Shown one piece after another: positions 1 through 5,888 of a stretch of 10,418 bases of DNA (its first letter is position 1; each line of letters begins with the position of its first letter). The position numbers and the translations under genes were made by a program. The notes under the pieces are model-generated. The model ran no database searches. It had not been told where the DNA came from and saw only the letters and a list, made by a program, of their open reading frames with translations. Origin of the DNA: an uncultured bacterium (GTDB lineage Bacteria; Patescibacteriota; Minisyncoccia; Phycocordibacterales; CAWITU01); contig CAJBRS010000014.1 in NCBI GenBank assembly GCA_903958115.1, positions 1 to 10,418 on the forward strand. The letters are read 5' to 3'.

Positions 1-1
1 G

Positions 2-631
2 GAGAGTAATCTCCAGATAGATCCTGCCCCGGGATGTGAGGCGTATTTCACTGTCGACCCTCTTGATGGTACTCGGGCTTATGTTCGTCGTCAGTCACAT
101 GGTGTCGGTACAATGGTGGCTCTGGTCAATCAGGGCGAGGTGATATCTGCTTATGTAGGTGATCTCAATACTGAGGAAGTCTATGGTTATAGACCAGGGA
201 CGACAAAGGTTTTTAAGATCACTCGTCTCGACACCTTTGAAGAACTTCACTACAACAGGCCTATGAAGAAAGGTGAGGTCTTTGGGATCCTTAGGGATCC
301 TCTCGACACCTACTCCAGAGCTACGCAGAGACTGGTCAAGACTTCGTTTAAAAATTATGAGGTCGCCGGTTCAAGTATTGGCATTTGGTTAGCACGGTTA
401 TGGAAGAGAGAAATTTCAGTGGCCATAATGGAACCTGGCCAAGAGACTCCTTGGGACTCTGCTCCCATCATAGGAATCTCTCTGAGGCTCGGTTATGTTT
501 TTCTTCGGCCTAAAGCCAGGGGGCGAGGCTGGGAAGAATATCAGCCTGTGATCTCCAAGAAGGTAGAGACCCGTGATCATGACACCTTGATTGTCCACAG
601 CAAAGATCTACCATCTCTTGCATTATTCTAA
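2..631 (+). CDS. Inositol monophosphatase-family phosphatase, 5' truncated by window edge
   Basis: The reading frame is open from base 2 to the TAA at 629-631, giving 209 visible residues; the true start lies outside the window. The family metal-binding motif DPLDGTR is at visible residues 19-25 (bases 56-76), and the second metal motif, WDSAPIIG, is near residues 151-158. Between them, GSSIGIWLARLW matches the family's GSAALDLAYVA segment. This fold is a Mg2+-dependent, Li+-sensitive sugar or nucleotide phosphate phosphatase (inositol-1-phosphate, fructose-1,6-bisphosphate, or 3'-phosphoadenosine-5'-phosphate as in CysQ). The substrate cannot be read from this fragment. The usual first motif (GEE), about 20 residues before DPLDGT, is cut off. 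An internal ATG at 113 lies after the catalytic motif and is not a credible start. The next promoter begins about 13 bases before the stop; no terminator is seen. Confidence 0.85.
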   Translation, partial: ESNLQIDPAPGCEAYFTVDPLDGTRAYVRRQSHGVGTMVALVNQGEVISAYVGDLNTEEVYGYRPGTTKVFKITRLDTFEELHYNRPMKKGEVFGILRDPLDTYSRATQRLVKTSFKNYEVAGSSIGIWLARLWKREISVAIMEPGQETPWDSAPIIGISLRLGYVFLRPKARGRGWEEYQPVISKKVETRDHDTLIVHSKDLPSLALF

Positions 632-645
632 AACAATGGTATAAT
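618..645 (+). promoter_or_regulatory. Promoter for the 705-1049 gene
   Basis: A perfect -10 box TATAAT lies at 640-645. A weak -35 (TTGCAT, 618-623) stands 16 bases upstream, inside the end of the phosphatase gene. The start site would be near 652, giving a leader of about 53 bases. The leader is A-rich, and the only purine patch (AAAGGA, 684-689) is 15 bases from the ATG, too far for a normal Shine-Dalgarno. Confidence 0.6.
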
Positions 646-704
646 GTGGGGGAAATTTGGGTCAGTAAACATAAACCAAAAACAAAGGAAAAAACCGAAA
701 AAAA

Positions 705-1049
705 ATGAGAAGATTCCGTGAAATTGGAGGAACGCCACCCCAACCGCCAGATGTTGCGCCGCCGGCACCGGCACCGCAACCCACGGCCAAGGATCCAGGG
801 AAAAGGATTCGCGCGTTTGTTGAAGTCACATTTGACGAAAACGATCCGCGCAAGTTCTTGGTTCAGCAGAAAAACGGCCACCTACGTCATCTTGGAATCG
901 GAACGCTGAAGGAGCTTCGCTCCAAGGCCGACCAATTCCAAGGAGAAGACATCGTCGTCGATGTCCGTCAAGGTGGGCGTTGGGTTCGCTGTAAGACCAA
1001 TCCCTTCATCGGTGTCGGAGCCACAAAAGAGGATTTGATGCCGGCTTAG
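705..1049 (+). CDS. Small hypothetical protein with Pro/Ala-rich N-terminus
   Basis: This gene encodes 114 residues of no family I recognise. Residues about 10-33 form a proline/alanine-rich, probably disordered stretch (PPQPPDVAPPAPAPQP), followed by a compact region of about 80 residues with beta-like segments (RIRAFVEVTF, GEDIVVDVRQ, RWVRCKT). There is no signal peptide or membrane segment, so it is probably cytoplasmic. In-frame stops upstream (TAA at 672-674) and no other ATG make 705 the only sensible start. It is monocistronic: its own TATAAT promoter lies upstream and a strong hairpin terminator follows the TAG stop. Codons end in G or C far more often (GGC, GAC, AAG, ATC, GCC) than in neighbouring genes, which may reflect high expression or separate ancestry. 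Protein-coding status rests on the open frame, codon bias and transcription signals. Confidence 0.75.
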   Translation: MRRFREIGGTPPQPPDVAPPAPAPQPTAKDPGKRIRAFVEVTFDENDPRKFLVQQKNGHLRHLGIGTLKELRSKADQFQGEDIVVDVRQGGRWVRCKTNPFIGVGATKEDLMPA

Positions 1050-1080
1050 GTCGGTAAAAAATACCCTCGATCTCATATCC

Positions 1081-1123
1081 ATCCGGAAGTACTACATCAC
1101 GTGTGGTACTTCCGGATTTTTTT
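1081..1123 (+). terminator. Strong intrinsic terminator after the 705-1049 gene
   Basis: ATCCGGAAGTAC (1081-1092) pairs perfectly with GTACTTCCGGAT (1106-1117). The stem extends by four more pairs, one of them G-U, to a loop of about 5 bases. A run of seven T residues (1117-1123) follows. It begins 31 bases after the stop codon. Confidence 0.88.
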
Positions 1124-1128
1124 ATATA

Positions 1129-1165
1129 AAAACAAAATCGCCCTTAAGGTAGGCGATTTTGTTTT
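1129..1165 (-). terminator. Terminator of the DUF378 gene, possibly bidirectional
   Basis: AAAACAAAATCGCC (1129-1142) pairs with GGCGATTTTGTTTT (1152-1165) around a 9-base loop. Read on the minus strand, the GGGCGATTTTGTTTTTATAT context gives the T-rich tail expected 3' of the minus-strand gene ending at 1183. The plus-strand side is also T-rich, so it may act in both directions. Confidence 0.7.
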
Positions 1166-1182
1166 GTAAAATATTTTGGAAT

Positions 1183-1398
1183 CTATTCTTTAGGAGTCAC
1201 TTCACAACACTTACAATTCTTTTTGTGAGAGAAGACTTCAATAAGAGCTCCAACACCTACAAGAATGTAGATAACCTTTGAGGCTACTGATGTAGCACCG
1301 AAGATTGCTGTTACTAGGTTGAAGTTAAAAGCAACAAGAAGCCAGTTAAGACCTCCAATTACTAATAAGATAAAGGCGATGGCGTGTATAGCTTTCAT
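1183..1398 (-). CDS. DUF378 family small membrane protein
   Basis: The 71-residue protein matches the DUF378 (YuzA-like) pattern: a first membrane helix near residues 5-24 with the GGLNWLLVA signature, a short loop containing IFG, and a second helix near 40-56 (KVIYILVGVGALIEV). The function of the family is unknown; it is a two-helix inner-membrane protein. An unusual feature is the short C-terminal tail NCKCCEVTPKE, with cysteines at residues 62, 64 and 65. They could bind a metal or form disulfides, but this is inference. The gene stands alone on the minus strand, separated from the 705 gene by two hairpins. ATG at 1398 is chosen because it places the first hydrophobic segment right at the N-terminus; no Shine-Dalgarno precedes it. 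Confidence 0.88.
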   Translation of the reverse strand: MKAIHAIAFILLVIGGLNWLLVAFNFNLVTAIFGATSVASKVIYILVGVGALIEVFSHKKNCKCCEVTPKE

Positions 1399-1453
1399 AT
1401 TATTAATTGTTTTTAAATCTAATGAAATTTATAGTTCTATCGACCTACATATA

Positions 1454-1482
1454 ATTATGGAATGCTATGGTTAGAAGAGCAA
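1454..1482 (-). promoter_or_regulatory. Possible promoter for the DUF378 gene
   Basis: On the minus strand TTGCTC (1482-1477) and CATAAT (1459-1454) are spaced 17 bases apart. They predict a start near 1447 and a leader of about 49 bases. A nearer TATAAA (1433-1428) is an alternative -10 but lacks a matching -35. Neither is decisive. Confidence 0.3.
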
Positions 1483-1508
1483 GGGTTTATACGCACTCTC
1501 AAAAAAAG

Positions 1509-1517
1509 TGTTAGTAT
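1509..1517 (+). promoter_or_regulatory. Extended -10 giving a leaderless start at 1526
   Basis: TGT-TAGTAT (1509-1517) is a TGn extended -10. The ATG at 1526 follows after 8 bases, about where transcription should begin. No Shine-Dalgarno is present. The upstream in-frame GTG at 1508 overlaps this element and would not be transcribed from it. Confidence 0.5.
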
Positions 1518-1525
1518 ATAAGGAC

Positions 1526-2140
1526 ATGTTTGGCCTCTCAAAAAAAGAATCAGCTTTGTTTAAGAAGCTTTCAACACCTATAAAAATTCAAGATTTTTTA
1601 GATACTTTGCCTATTAATTTCGAGGAGAGCGGTGAGACTTACATGTCTCCTCGGAGAGTCATCTTAGAAAATAAAGCTCACTGTATGGAAGGGGCGTTAT
1701 TTGCAGCTGCCGTCTTGTGGTTTCATGGGCAGCAGCCGCTCCTTCTAGACTTGCAGTCTCTTGCTCCAGATTGTGATCACGTTGTAGCACTTTATAAAAT
1801 AAATAATCGCTGGGGGGCGATAAGTAAAAGCAATCACAGCACCCTTCGTTTTCGCGATCCCGTATATAAAACAGTGAGGGAGTTAGCCGTGTCGTATTTT
1901 CATGAATATTTTATAAACAAAACTGGAAAGAAGACCCTCGTTGCTTTTTCAAAGCCGTTTAATTTAAAAAGGCTTGGTCAAGGATGGGTTACAGAGGAAA
2001 GAGATCTTTGGCGCATTGTTCACCTTCTAGACAATTCACCACATGAATCCGTATATGGGGAGAAAAGCGGGCATTTTATCAGAAAGGCTGATAAAATGGA
2101 GGTAAAAGCTGGCAAGCTTTTGGAGTGGGGGTCGTCTTAA
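1526..2140 (+). CDS. Hypothetical protein, transglutaminase-like (Cys-His)
   Basis: The protein has 204 residues from the ATG at 1526; an in-frame GTG at 1508 would add six. The core resembles the transglutaminase/papain-like fold. NKAHCMEGALFAAAVL places a cysteine (C53) at the start of a helix after a basic segment, and DHVVALYKINNRWGAISKSN gives a histidine (H85) followed by a strand-turn-strand with a conserved-looking W-G. In classical transglutaminases an Asp follows shortly after the tryptophan; here that position is Ser. N103 (in SKSN) or D111 (in RDPVY) could be the third residue. Enzymatic activity is therefore inference. There is no signal peptide, so it is probably cytoplasmic. 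hpf starts 30 bases downstream. The gene call is firm; the fold assignment is moderate. Confidence 0.72.
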   Translation: MFGLSKKESALFKKLSTPIKIQDFLDTLPINFEESGETYMSPRRVILENKAHCMEGALFAAAVLWFHGQQPLLLDLQSLAPDCDHVVALYKINNRWGAISKSNHSTLRFRDPVYKTVRELAVSYFHEYFINKTGKKTLVAFSKPFNLKRLGQGWVTEERDLWRIVHLLDNSPHESVYGEKSGHFIRKADKMEVKAGKLLEWGSS

Positions 2141-2157
2141 TTTAAGTAATAATTAAT

Positions 2158-2163
2158 AATAAT
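2158..2163 (+). promoter_or_regulatory. Possible -10 box for hpf, leaderless
   Basis: AATAAT (2158-2163, five of six matches to TATAAT) lies 7 bases before the ATG at 2171. The surrounding 2141-2170 is purely AT-rich apart from one G, with no Shine-Dalgarno and no good -35, so the call is tentative. Confidence 0.35.
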
Positions 2164-2170
2164 AAAATAT

Positions 2171-2542
2171 ATGCAAATTGTTACAAAGGCTACAAATTTT
2201 GAGGTGACAGAAGCTTTGAAGGATTATGTTGAGAAGAGAATGGCGCATGTTAAGAAACTAGTGACTGAGCACCAAGACGAAGTTGCTCTTATTGATGTAG
2301 AACTCAGTAAGTCAAAACACCATAAACACGGAGATATTTTTAGGGCAGAAGTAAATTTTTGTATAGGAGGTAAGTGTTACAGAGCTGTATCGGAAAAAGA
2401 TAATATATACGCGGCTATCGATGAAATAAAAGATGAGTTAGGCTCTGGCTTCTCTTCCTATAAAAAGAAACATTTAAGGATTTTAAGAAGGGGTGGGGCT
2501 AAGGTGAAAAGAATAATCAAAGGTCTATTTCAGTCCTCTTAG
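2171..2542 (+). CDS. hpf: Ribosome hibernation-promoting factor, short form (HPF/YfiA)
   Basis: The 123-residue protein shows the sigma-54 modulation/S30EA domain from the first residue. MQIVTKATNFEVTEALKDYVEKRM is the typical strand-helix opening, followed by the VELSKSKHHKHGDIFRAEV strand pair and the second helix DNIYAAIDEIKDEL. Such proteins bind the 30S decoding centre and silence ribosomes under low energy. It lacks the C-terminal dimerisation domain of long HPF, so it is the short type, with a basic tail (KKKHLRILRRGGAKVKR) that could contact rRNA. The start is at the family's conserved N-terminus. The stop overlaps the 3' end of fmt on the opposite strand by 18 bases. A likely terminator lies about 55 bases beyond the stop, inside fmt. 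Confidence 0.93.
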   Translation: MQIVTKATNFEVTEALKDYVEKRMAHVKKLVTEHQDEVALIDVELSKSKHHKHGDIFRAEVNFCIGGKCYRAVSEKDNIYAAIDEIKDELGSGFSSYKKKHLRILRRGGAKVKRIIKGLFQSS

Positions 2543-3388
2543 GAAGTCATCATAAGACATTTCTTTTTTCCCTTCGGGTAAAACACGTTCGATCTTGAAA
2601 AAGCCATCCACCCAGATGGCTTTTTTGATTATTACTCTTATGTTTCTTTCCCCGATCTTTTGAAAGAAAAATGTTCCTGGCCAAGATGATAGGGCTAAAT
2701 ATTTCCTATAATTTTCTCGTTGATTTTTAGATATGTCGAGTAAGCCGTCCTTTTTCTCTATCATCTTGGTGAAAGTGGCCTTGGTGTGATCTTGTTCTTT
2801 TGCGCGGATTTTTCCTTCTAGCCATTCTTCAATATTTTGGCCAAAGAGGGCGGCGCTTTCAACTGCCAATTTCCTCTCAATAGCAGAATAATCCTCAGTC
2901 ATTTCACCATCTTTTCTTTCTACGTTGATCTCTTTTTGGGCAATTATTGGTCCATGGTCAATGTCTTCATCGATGATCATTATTGATGTACCGATATGTG
3001 CTTCGTTGTTTATCGTCTGGTACTGGATTGGTGAAGATCCTCTGTATAGAGGTAGTAATGAAGGGTGTACGTTTAATACCTTTTCTGGAAGAATATTTAA
3101 AATTTCTTTTGGAATTATTTTTCCGTAAGCTGCGATCAGGAAATAATCGGAAGCGGAGTTCTTTAGTATTTCGATGAAAGACTGATCTTTTAGTTTTTCT
3201 GGCTGGAGGTATTCAACTTTATTTTCTTCAGCCCAGACTTTTACTGGTGGGGGAGTTAGGGTGAGATTTCTGCCAGCTGGCATATCTGGTGTAGTCACGA
3301 TCATCTTGGGGGTGATACCAAGTTTTTTTAAACCATCTAGGAGTAAGACGGCAAAATTTGAAGTTCCGAAGAATATAAAATTTTTCAT
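2525..3388 (-). CDS. fmt: Methionyl-tRNA formyltransferase
   Basis: The enzyme transfers a formyl group from 10-formyl-tetrahydrofolate to the amino group of Met-tRNAfMet, making the initiator tRNA. The 287-residue protein starts with the N-terminal strand MKNFIFFGTSNFAVLLL. The catalytic triad is present at the same numbers as in E. coli: N106 and H108 in NVHPSLLPLYRGSSPIQ and D144 in DIDHGPI. The C-terminal tRNA-binding domain follows from about residue 205 (TKMIEKKDGLLD). It is slightly shorter than the usual 310-315 residues. The start overlaps the def stop by four bases (ATGA), so the two are translationally coupled. The 3' end overlaps hpf by 18 bases. A sequence resembling a plus-strand terminator is embedded in its codons near residues 255-264. 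Confidence 0.95.
   Translation of the reverse strand: MKNFIFFGTSNFAVLLLDGLKKLGITPKMIVTTPDMPAGRNLTLTPPPVKVWAEENKVEYLQPEKLKDQSFIEILKNSASDYFLIAAYGKIIPKEILNILPEKVLNVHPSLLPLYRGSSPIQYQTINNEAHIGTSIMIIDEDIDHGPIIAQKEINVERKDGEMTEDYSAIERKLAVESAALFGQNIEEWLEGKIRAKEQDHTKATFTKMIEKKDGLLDISKNQRENYRKYLALSSWPGTFFFQKIGERNIRVIIKKAIWVDGFFKIERVLPEGKKEMSYDDFLRGLK
2598..2626 (+). terminator. Intrinsic terminator for hpf embedded antisense in fmt
   Basis: AAAAAGCCATC (2598-2608) pairs perfectly with GATGGCTTTTT (2615-2625) around a 6-base loop and ends in a T run (2621-2626). It stands 56 bases beyond the hpf stop. It also encodes part of fmt on the other strand, where the mirrored hairpin has only five T residues and would be covered by translating ribosomes. 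Confidence 0.6.
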
Positions 3389-3903
3389 TTTGTGGAAGGT
3401 GGAGGCAAATCTTCTACATCAATAGCAGAATCGATAAATAATTTTCCGTCTAGATGATCAGTTTCGTGTTGAAAGACTTGAGCCAAAAGACCTTCTCCTC
3501 TTTTTGTGAATTCGTGACCTTTTTCATTTATTGCTTTGACTGTAGCTTTATCAGATCGTTTTACTTTGCCGTAAAGATAGCGCACGGATAAACATCCTTC
3601 TTCCATATATTTTTTTGTCTTTGAAAGAGATGAAATGACTGGGTTTATAAATACAAGGTCTGAATCATCAGGGGTTAACTTTTTCTTGCTAGCACTTTTG
3701 TATACTTCGCCTGAGATAATAAATATGCGAAGTGGTTGGCCAATCTGAGGTGCCGCAATAGCTACTCCGTCATCTTGAGAGTGAAGGGCTGTTTTCATGT
3801 CGGCGATGATCTTTTTAATTTTTGCAGAATTAATAGCCGAGACTGGTATTTCTTTAGTCTCTGCTCGTAGGACGGGATCTTCTTTTTGAATGATTTTTAC
3901 CAT
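3385..3903 (-). CDS. def: Peptide deformylase
   Basis: The enzyme removes the N-formyl group from nascent proteins at the ribosome exit. The 172-residue protein has all three deformylase motifs: GVAIAAPQIG (residues 46-55, usual form GxGLAAPQ), EGCLS (102-106, metal ligand C104) and QHETDHLDG (145-153, ligands H146 and H150 with catalytic E147). Length is normal. It lies 12 bases after the priA stop and overlaps fmt by four bases, so it is coupled to the enzyme that makes its substrate. A strong promoter overlaps the priA stop, so def-fmt can be transcribed without priA, probably as a leaderless message starting at the ATG. A short proline-rich tail (DLPPPSTK) ends the protein. Confidence 0.96.
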   Translation of the reverse strand: MVKIIQKEDPVLRAETKEIPVSAINSAKIKKIIADMKTALHSQDDGVAIAAPQIGQPLRIFIISGEVYKSASKKKLTPDDSDLVFINPVISSLSKTKKYMEEGCLSVRYLYGKVKRSDKATVKAINEKGHEFTKRGEGLLAQVFQHETDHLDGKLFIDSAIDVEDLPPPSTK

Positions 3904-3909
3904 TTTAAA

Positions 3910-3938
3910 ATTATGTCACAATATACTATCAGGGTCAA
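3910..3938 (-). promoter_or_regulatory. Internal promoter for def-fmt overlapping the priA stop codon
   Basis: On the minus strand TTGACC (3938-3933) and CATAAT (3915-3910) are separated by exactly 17 bases. The -10 is preceded by TGA, which is both a TGn extension and the priA stop codon. Six bases (TTTAAA) then separate the -10 from the def ATG, so transcription should begin at or next to the A of the ATG. This is the best-matched promoter in the window. Confidence 0.72.
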
Positions 3939-5811
3939 TTTTAACAGTAAAAGAAGGTGGCAAGGAGACAATCTTTGAAACAAGGTCAGAATTTGGCCAG
4001 TTGTAATAATCTGTTTTCAATAGTACGTAGGCAGTGTGACCTCCTTTTTGATTTTTGATAAAGGCTGGGAATACAACAAAGTCCTGGCCGGCTAATAGTA
4101 GGTGAATTTTTTCTAATTCTGAAATGAGGTGTGGTTTTTTGCCATCGAAAGTTATTTTGATCAGTGTCTTAAATGGTGGATAGCCATATTTTTCTCTGAG
4201 AACTATTTCCTCCTTGTAAAACTCAAGCAAGTTATCTTTTGTTGCGCAGATCAGAGCCTTATTTTCTGTCTGGCGACTCTGGATTATGAGAGGTTGGCTA
4301 CTTAATGATCGAAGTTTGAGGACAATACCTGTGATTTTTTCGTTAATGCGAAAGTCTGGTAAAGAGAAAAAAGAATCAAAAGAAATGATTGCTGACCCAG
4401 TGACTGGTTCTGTTAGGTAAGGTAAAGCAGTTTCTGTTCCAATAAGCACAGACTTAGGGCTTTCGTAGAACTTTTTAATCATGGCCTTTGCTTGAGCTTC
4501 TGTTTTTATGCTGTCTTTATCAAAACGTAAGACGGTGGCTTCTGGAAATTGGGTAGAAAATTCTTGTTCAATTAATTCAGTACCAATGCCCAGAGTGATT
4601 AATTTCCAACTACTACAGTCTTTACAGCGCTCTTCGGCGGGACGTCTTTCTCCGCAATTGTGACATAAAAAATAATTTGTTGAATCATTTTTTGATTGAT
4701 GTAGGACAACGGCGGTATTGCATGCCTGGCAGGTCACTGATGTACCGCAATCTCCGCAGACAATTGAAGGGGAAAGACCTCGACGAGCACCAAAAAGAAA
4801 CATGCGTCCGCCACTGTTCTGAATTTTCTCTGCTTCATCAATCAATTTTTCACTTAATACTCGAAAAGGTTTAGAGGTCTCTTTATATTTTCTCATGTCT
4901 ATTATTTCGGGTGCGGGTGAGTCAAAAACTCTAAAAGACATCGGTTCGAATTCTGCCAGTTCGTTTGATCTGGTGCGGTAGATTGTTTCTGTTCGAAGTA
5001 ACGAATCTCCCAGAATAACTTTTTTCTTTCCAGTGATGGCTAAGAGCTCTGCTACTACACGGTAGTCGATGAAAGGTCTATTCATTTGCTTGTAAAAACG
5101 GGATGATTCTTTTTCTAGGACATAAGTATTGATATCAGATCGAGGGATTGCAAGAAAAGCTCCAGTACCGACGATTAAAATGGGGTGCTTTTCACTTAAA
5201 GCTTCTGTAATTACTTTTTGTAACTCTGACGGCTTCATGTTGCTATGCAGTAGAAAAGTATAGTTTTCTATACCTTTTTTGAAGAATTGGTAGCTTTTCT
5301 CTGCCTCCTCGATTGTTGGTAGACAGAAATAAAGCGATGCTTTTTTAGCGAATTCTTCTCGGATCAGACTTTTGTAAACATCAAAGCGTTCATTTTCTGG
5401 ACGTTGTAAAACGCATTTTTCAATGACTATTCCAGGCTTATCATTTTGCTTTATAAGTTTAACTTTTTTTGACTGGGCAAATTCAAGGAGGGCTTTGGGA
5501 ATTATTGAGTGAAGAGTTGAACCTGTAGTGGTGGCGTGATAAGTAGCAACGTGAGAAGAAGCCTCAATGAATGATGGAAGAAAAAACGGAACACTTTTTA
5601 TGCGACTGACTTTTTTATAGGTGAAGCTGGCTGTCTTAATGGAGGATTTCATGTCCTCAACTTTCCTTTGGGAAACTACTAGGGCGTTAACTTTCTTGTT
5701 TCGAACTGGTACTTCCACAATTGATCCATTTGAAATATCTTCAGCCGTAAAATATGAGAGGCTTTCTCTGCCAATACCTTTTGAGATGGGGATGACTTCA
5801 ATAATGTTCAT
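3916..5811 (-). CDS. priA: PriA-like primosomal protein N' with degenerate helicase core
   Basis: This is a 631-residue PriA homologue. PriA binds stalled or repaired forks and directs helicase reloading. The zinc module is complete: C352, C355, C361, C364 and C383, C386, C396, C399. Other PriA landmarks remain: GTGAFLAIP (215-223) for GTRSAxFxP, SSRFYKQ (236-242) for the SYKQ after the DEEH box, GIGTELIEQEF (408-418), LIGTETAL (456-463), LPDFR (484-488) and YGYPPF (542-547). The ATPase motifs are gone: no GxxGSGKT is present near residues 135-150, EKES (233-236) replaces DEEH, and the C-terminal helicase motif AGRAGR is absent (KLRSLSSQP, 499-507). It is therefore probably a fork-binding scaffold without helicase activity, as known for actinobacterial PriA. 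It is first in a priA-def-fmt operon, under an extended -10 promoter. Confidence 0.9.
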   Translation of the reverse strand: MNIIEVIPISKGIGRESLSYFTAEDISNGSIVEVPVRNKKVNALVVSQRKVEDMKSSIKTASFTYKKVSRIKSVPFFLPSFIEASSHVATYHATTTGSTLHSIIPKALLEFAQSKKVKLIKQNDKPGIVIEKCVLQRPENERFDVYKSLIREEFAKKASLYFCLPTIEEAEKSYQFFKKGIENYTFLLHSNMKPSELQKVITEALSEKHPILIVGTGAFLAIPRSDINTYVLEKESSRFYKQMNRPFIDYRVVAELLAITGKKKVILGDSLLRTETIYRTRSNELAEFEPMSFRVFDSPAPEIIDMRKYKETSKPFRVLSEKLIDEAEKIQNSGGRMFLFGARRGLSPSIVCGDCGTSVTCQACNTAVVLHQSKNDSTNYFLCHNCGERRPAEERCKDCSSWKLITLGIGTELIEQEFSTQFPEATVLRFDKDSIKTEAQAKAMIKKFYESPKSVLIGTETALPYLTEPVTGSAIISFDSFFSLPDFRINEKITGIVLKLRSLSSQPLIIQSRQTENKALICATKDNLLEFYKEEIVLREKYGYPPFKTLIKITFDGKKPHLISELEKIHLLLAGQDFVVFPAFIKNQKGGHTAYVLLKTDYYNWPNSDLVSKIVSLPPSFTVKIDPDSIL

Positions 5812-5818
5812 TAAAATT

Positions 5819-5827
5819 ATTATAGCA
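5819..5827 (-). promoter_or_regulatory. Extended -10 promoter of priA, leaderless
   Basis: On the minus strand TGC-TATAAT (5827-5819) is a consensus -10 with a TGn extension. Seven bases separate it from the priA ATG (5811-5809). No good -35 is seen at 17 bases and no Shine-Dalgarno is present. It is divergent from the mreB promoter. Confidence 0.7.
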
Positions 5828-5853
5828 GACGTTTTAAATTTTAACCTGTGAAG

Positions 5854-5882
5854 TTGTAAAAGGGCTTAAAATACCTTACTAT
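5854..5882 (+). promoter_or_regulatory. Promoter of mreB, leaderless
   Basis: TTGTAA (5854-5859) and TACTAT (5877-5882) are spaced exactly 17 bases apart. Six bases follow before the mreB ATG at 5889, which places the transcription start at the start codon. No Shine-Dalgarno is present. Confidence 0.65.
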
Positions 5883-5888
5883 TGCGGT

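Noticed and set aside
284..301. Tandem copies of GGGATCCT at 10-base spacing
   Set aside because: Only two copies, inside a coding region, each explained by the codons for GILRDP; no sign of a repeat family.
113..631. The ATG at 113 as the true start of the phosphatase gene
   Set aside because: The catalytic DPLDGT motif is encoded upstream at 56-73 in the same frame, so the gene enters from outside the window.
510..881. Minus-strand open frame of 123 codons, with others at 416-598 and 662-853
   Set aside because: They are antisense to the phosphatase and the 705 gene, have no ribosome site, and their proteins look like random Cys/Arg/Phe-rich translations.
1508..1525. GTG at 1508 as the start of the transglutaminase-like gene
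   Set aside because: It overlaps the extended -10 at 1509-1517, has no Shine-Dalgarno, and the ATG at 1526 sits at the expected transcription start.
3118..3920. Extra plus-strand genes opposite fmt and def
   Set aside because: Short antisense frames lacking start signals; the minus-strand enzymes have complete catalytic motifs.
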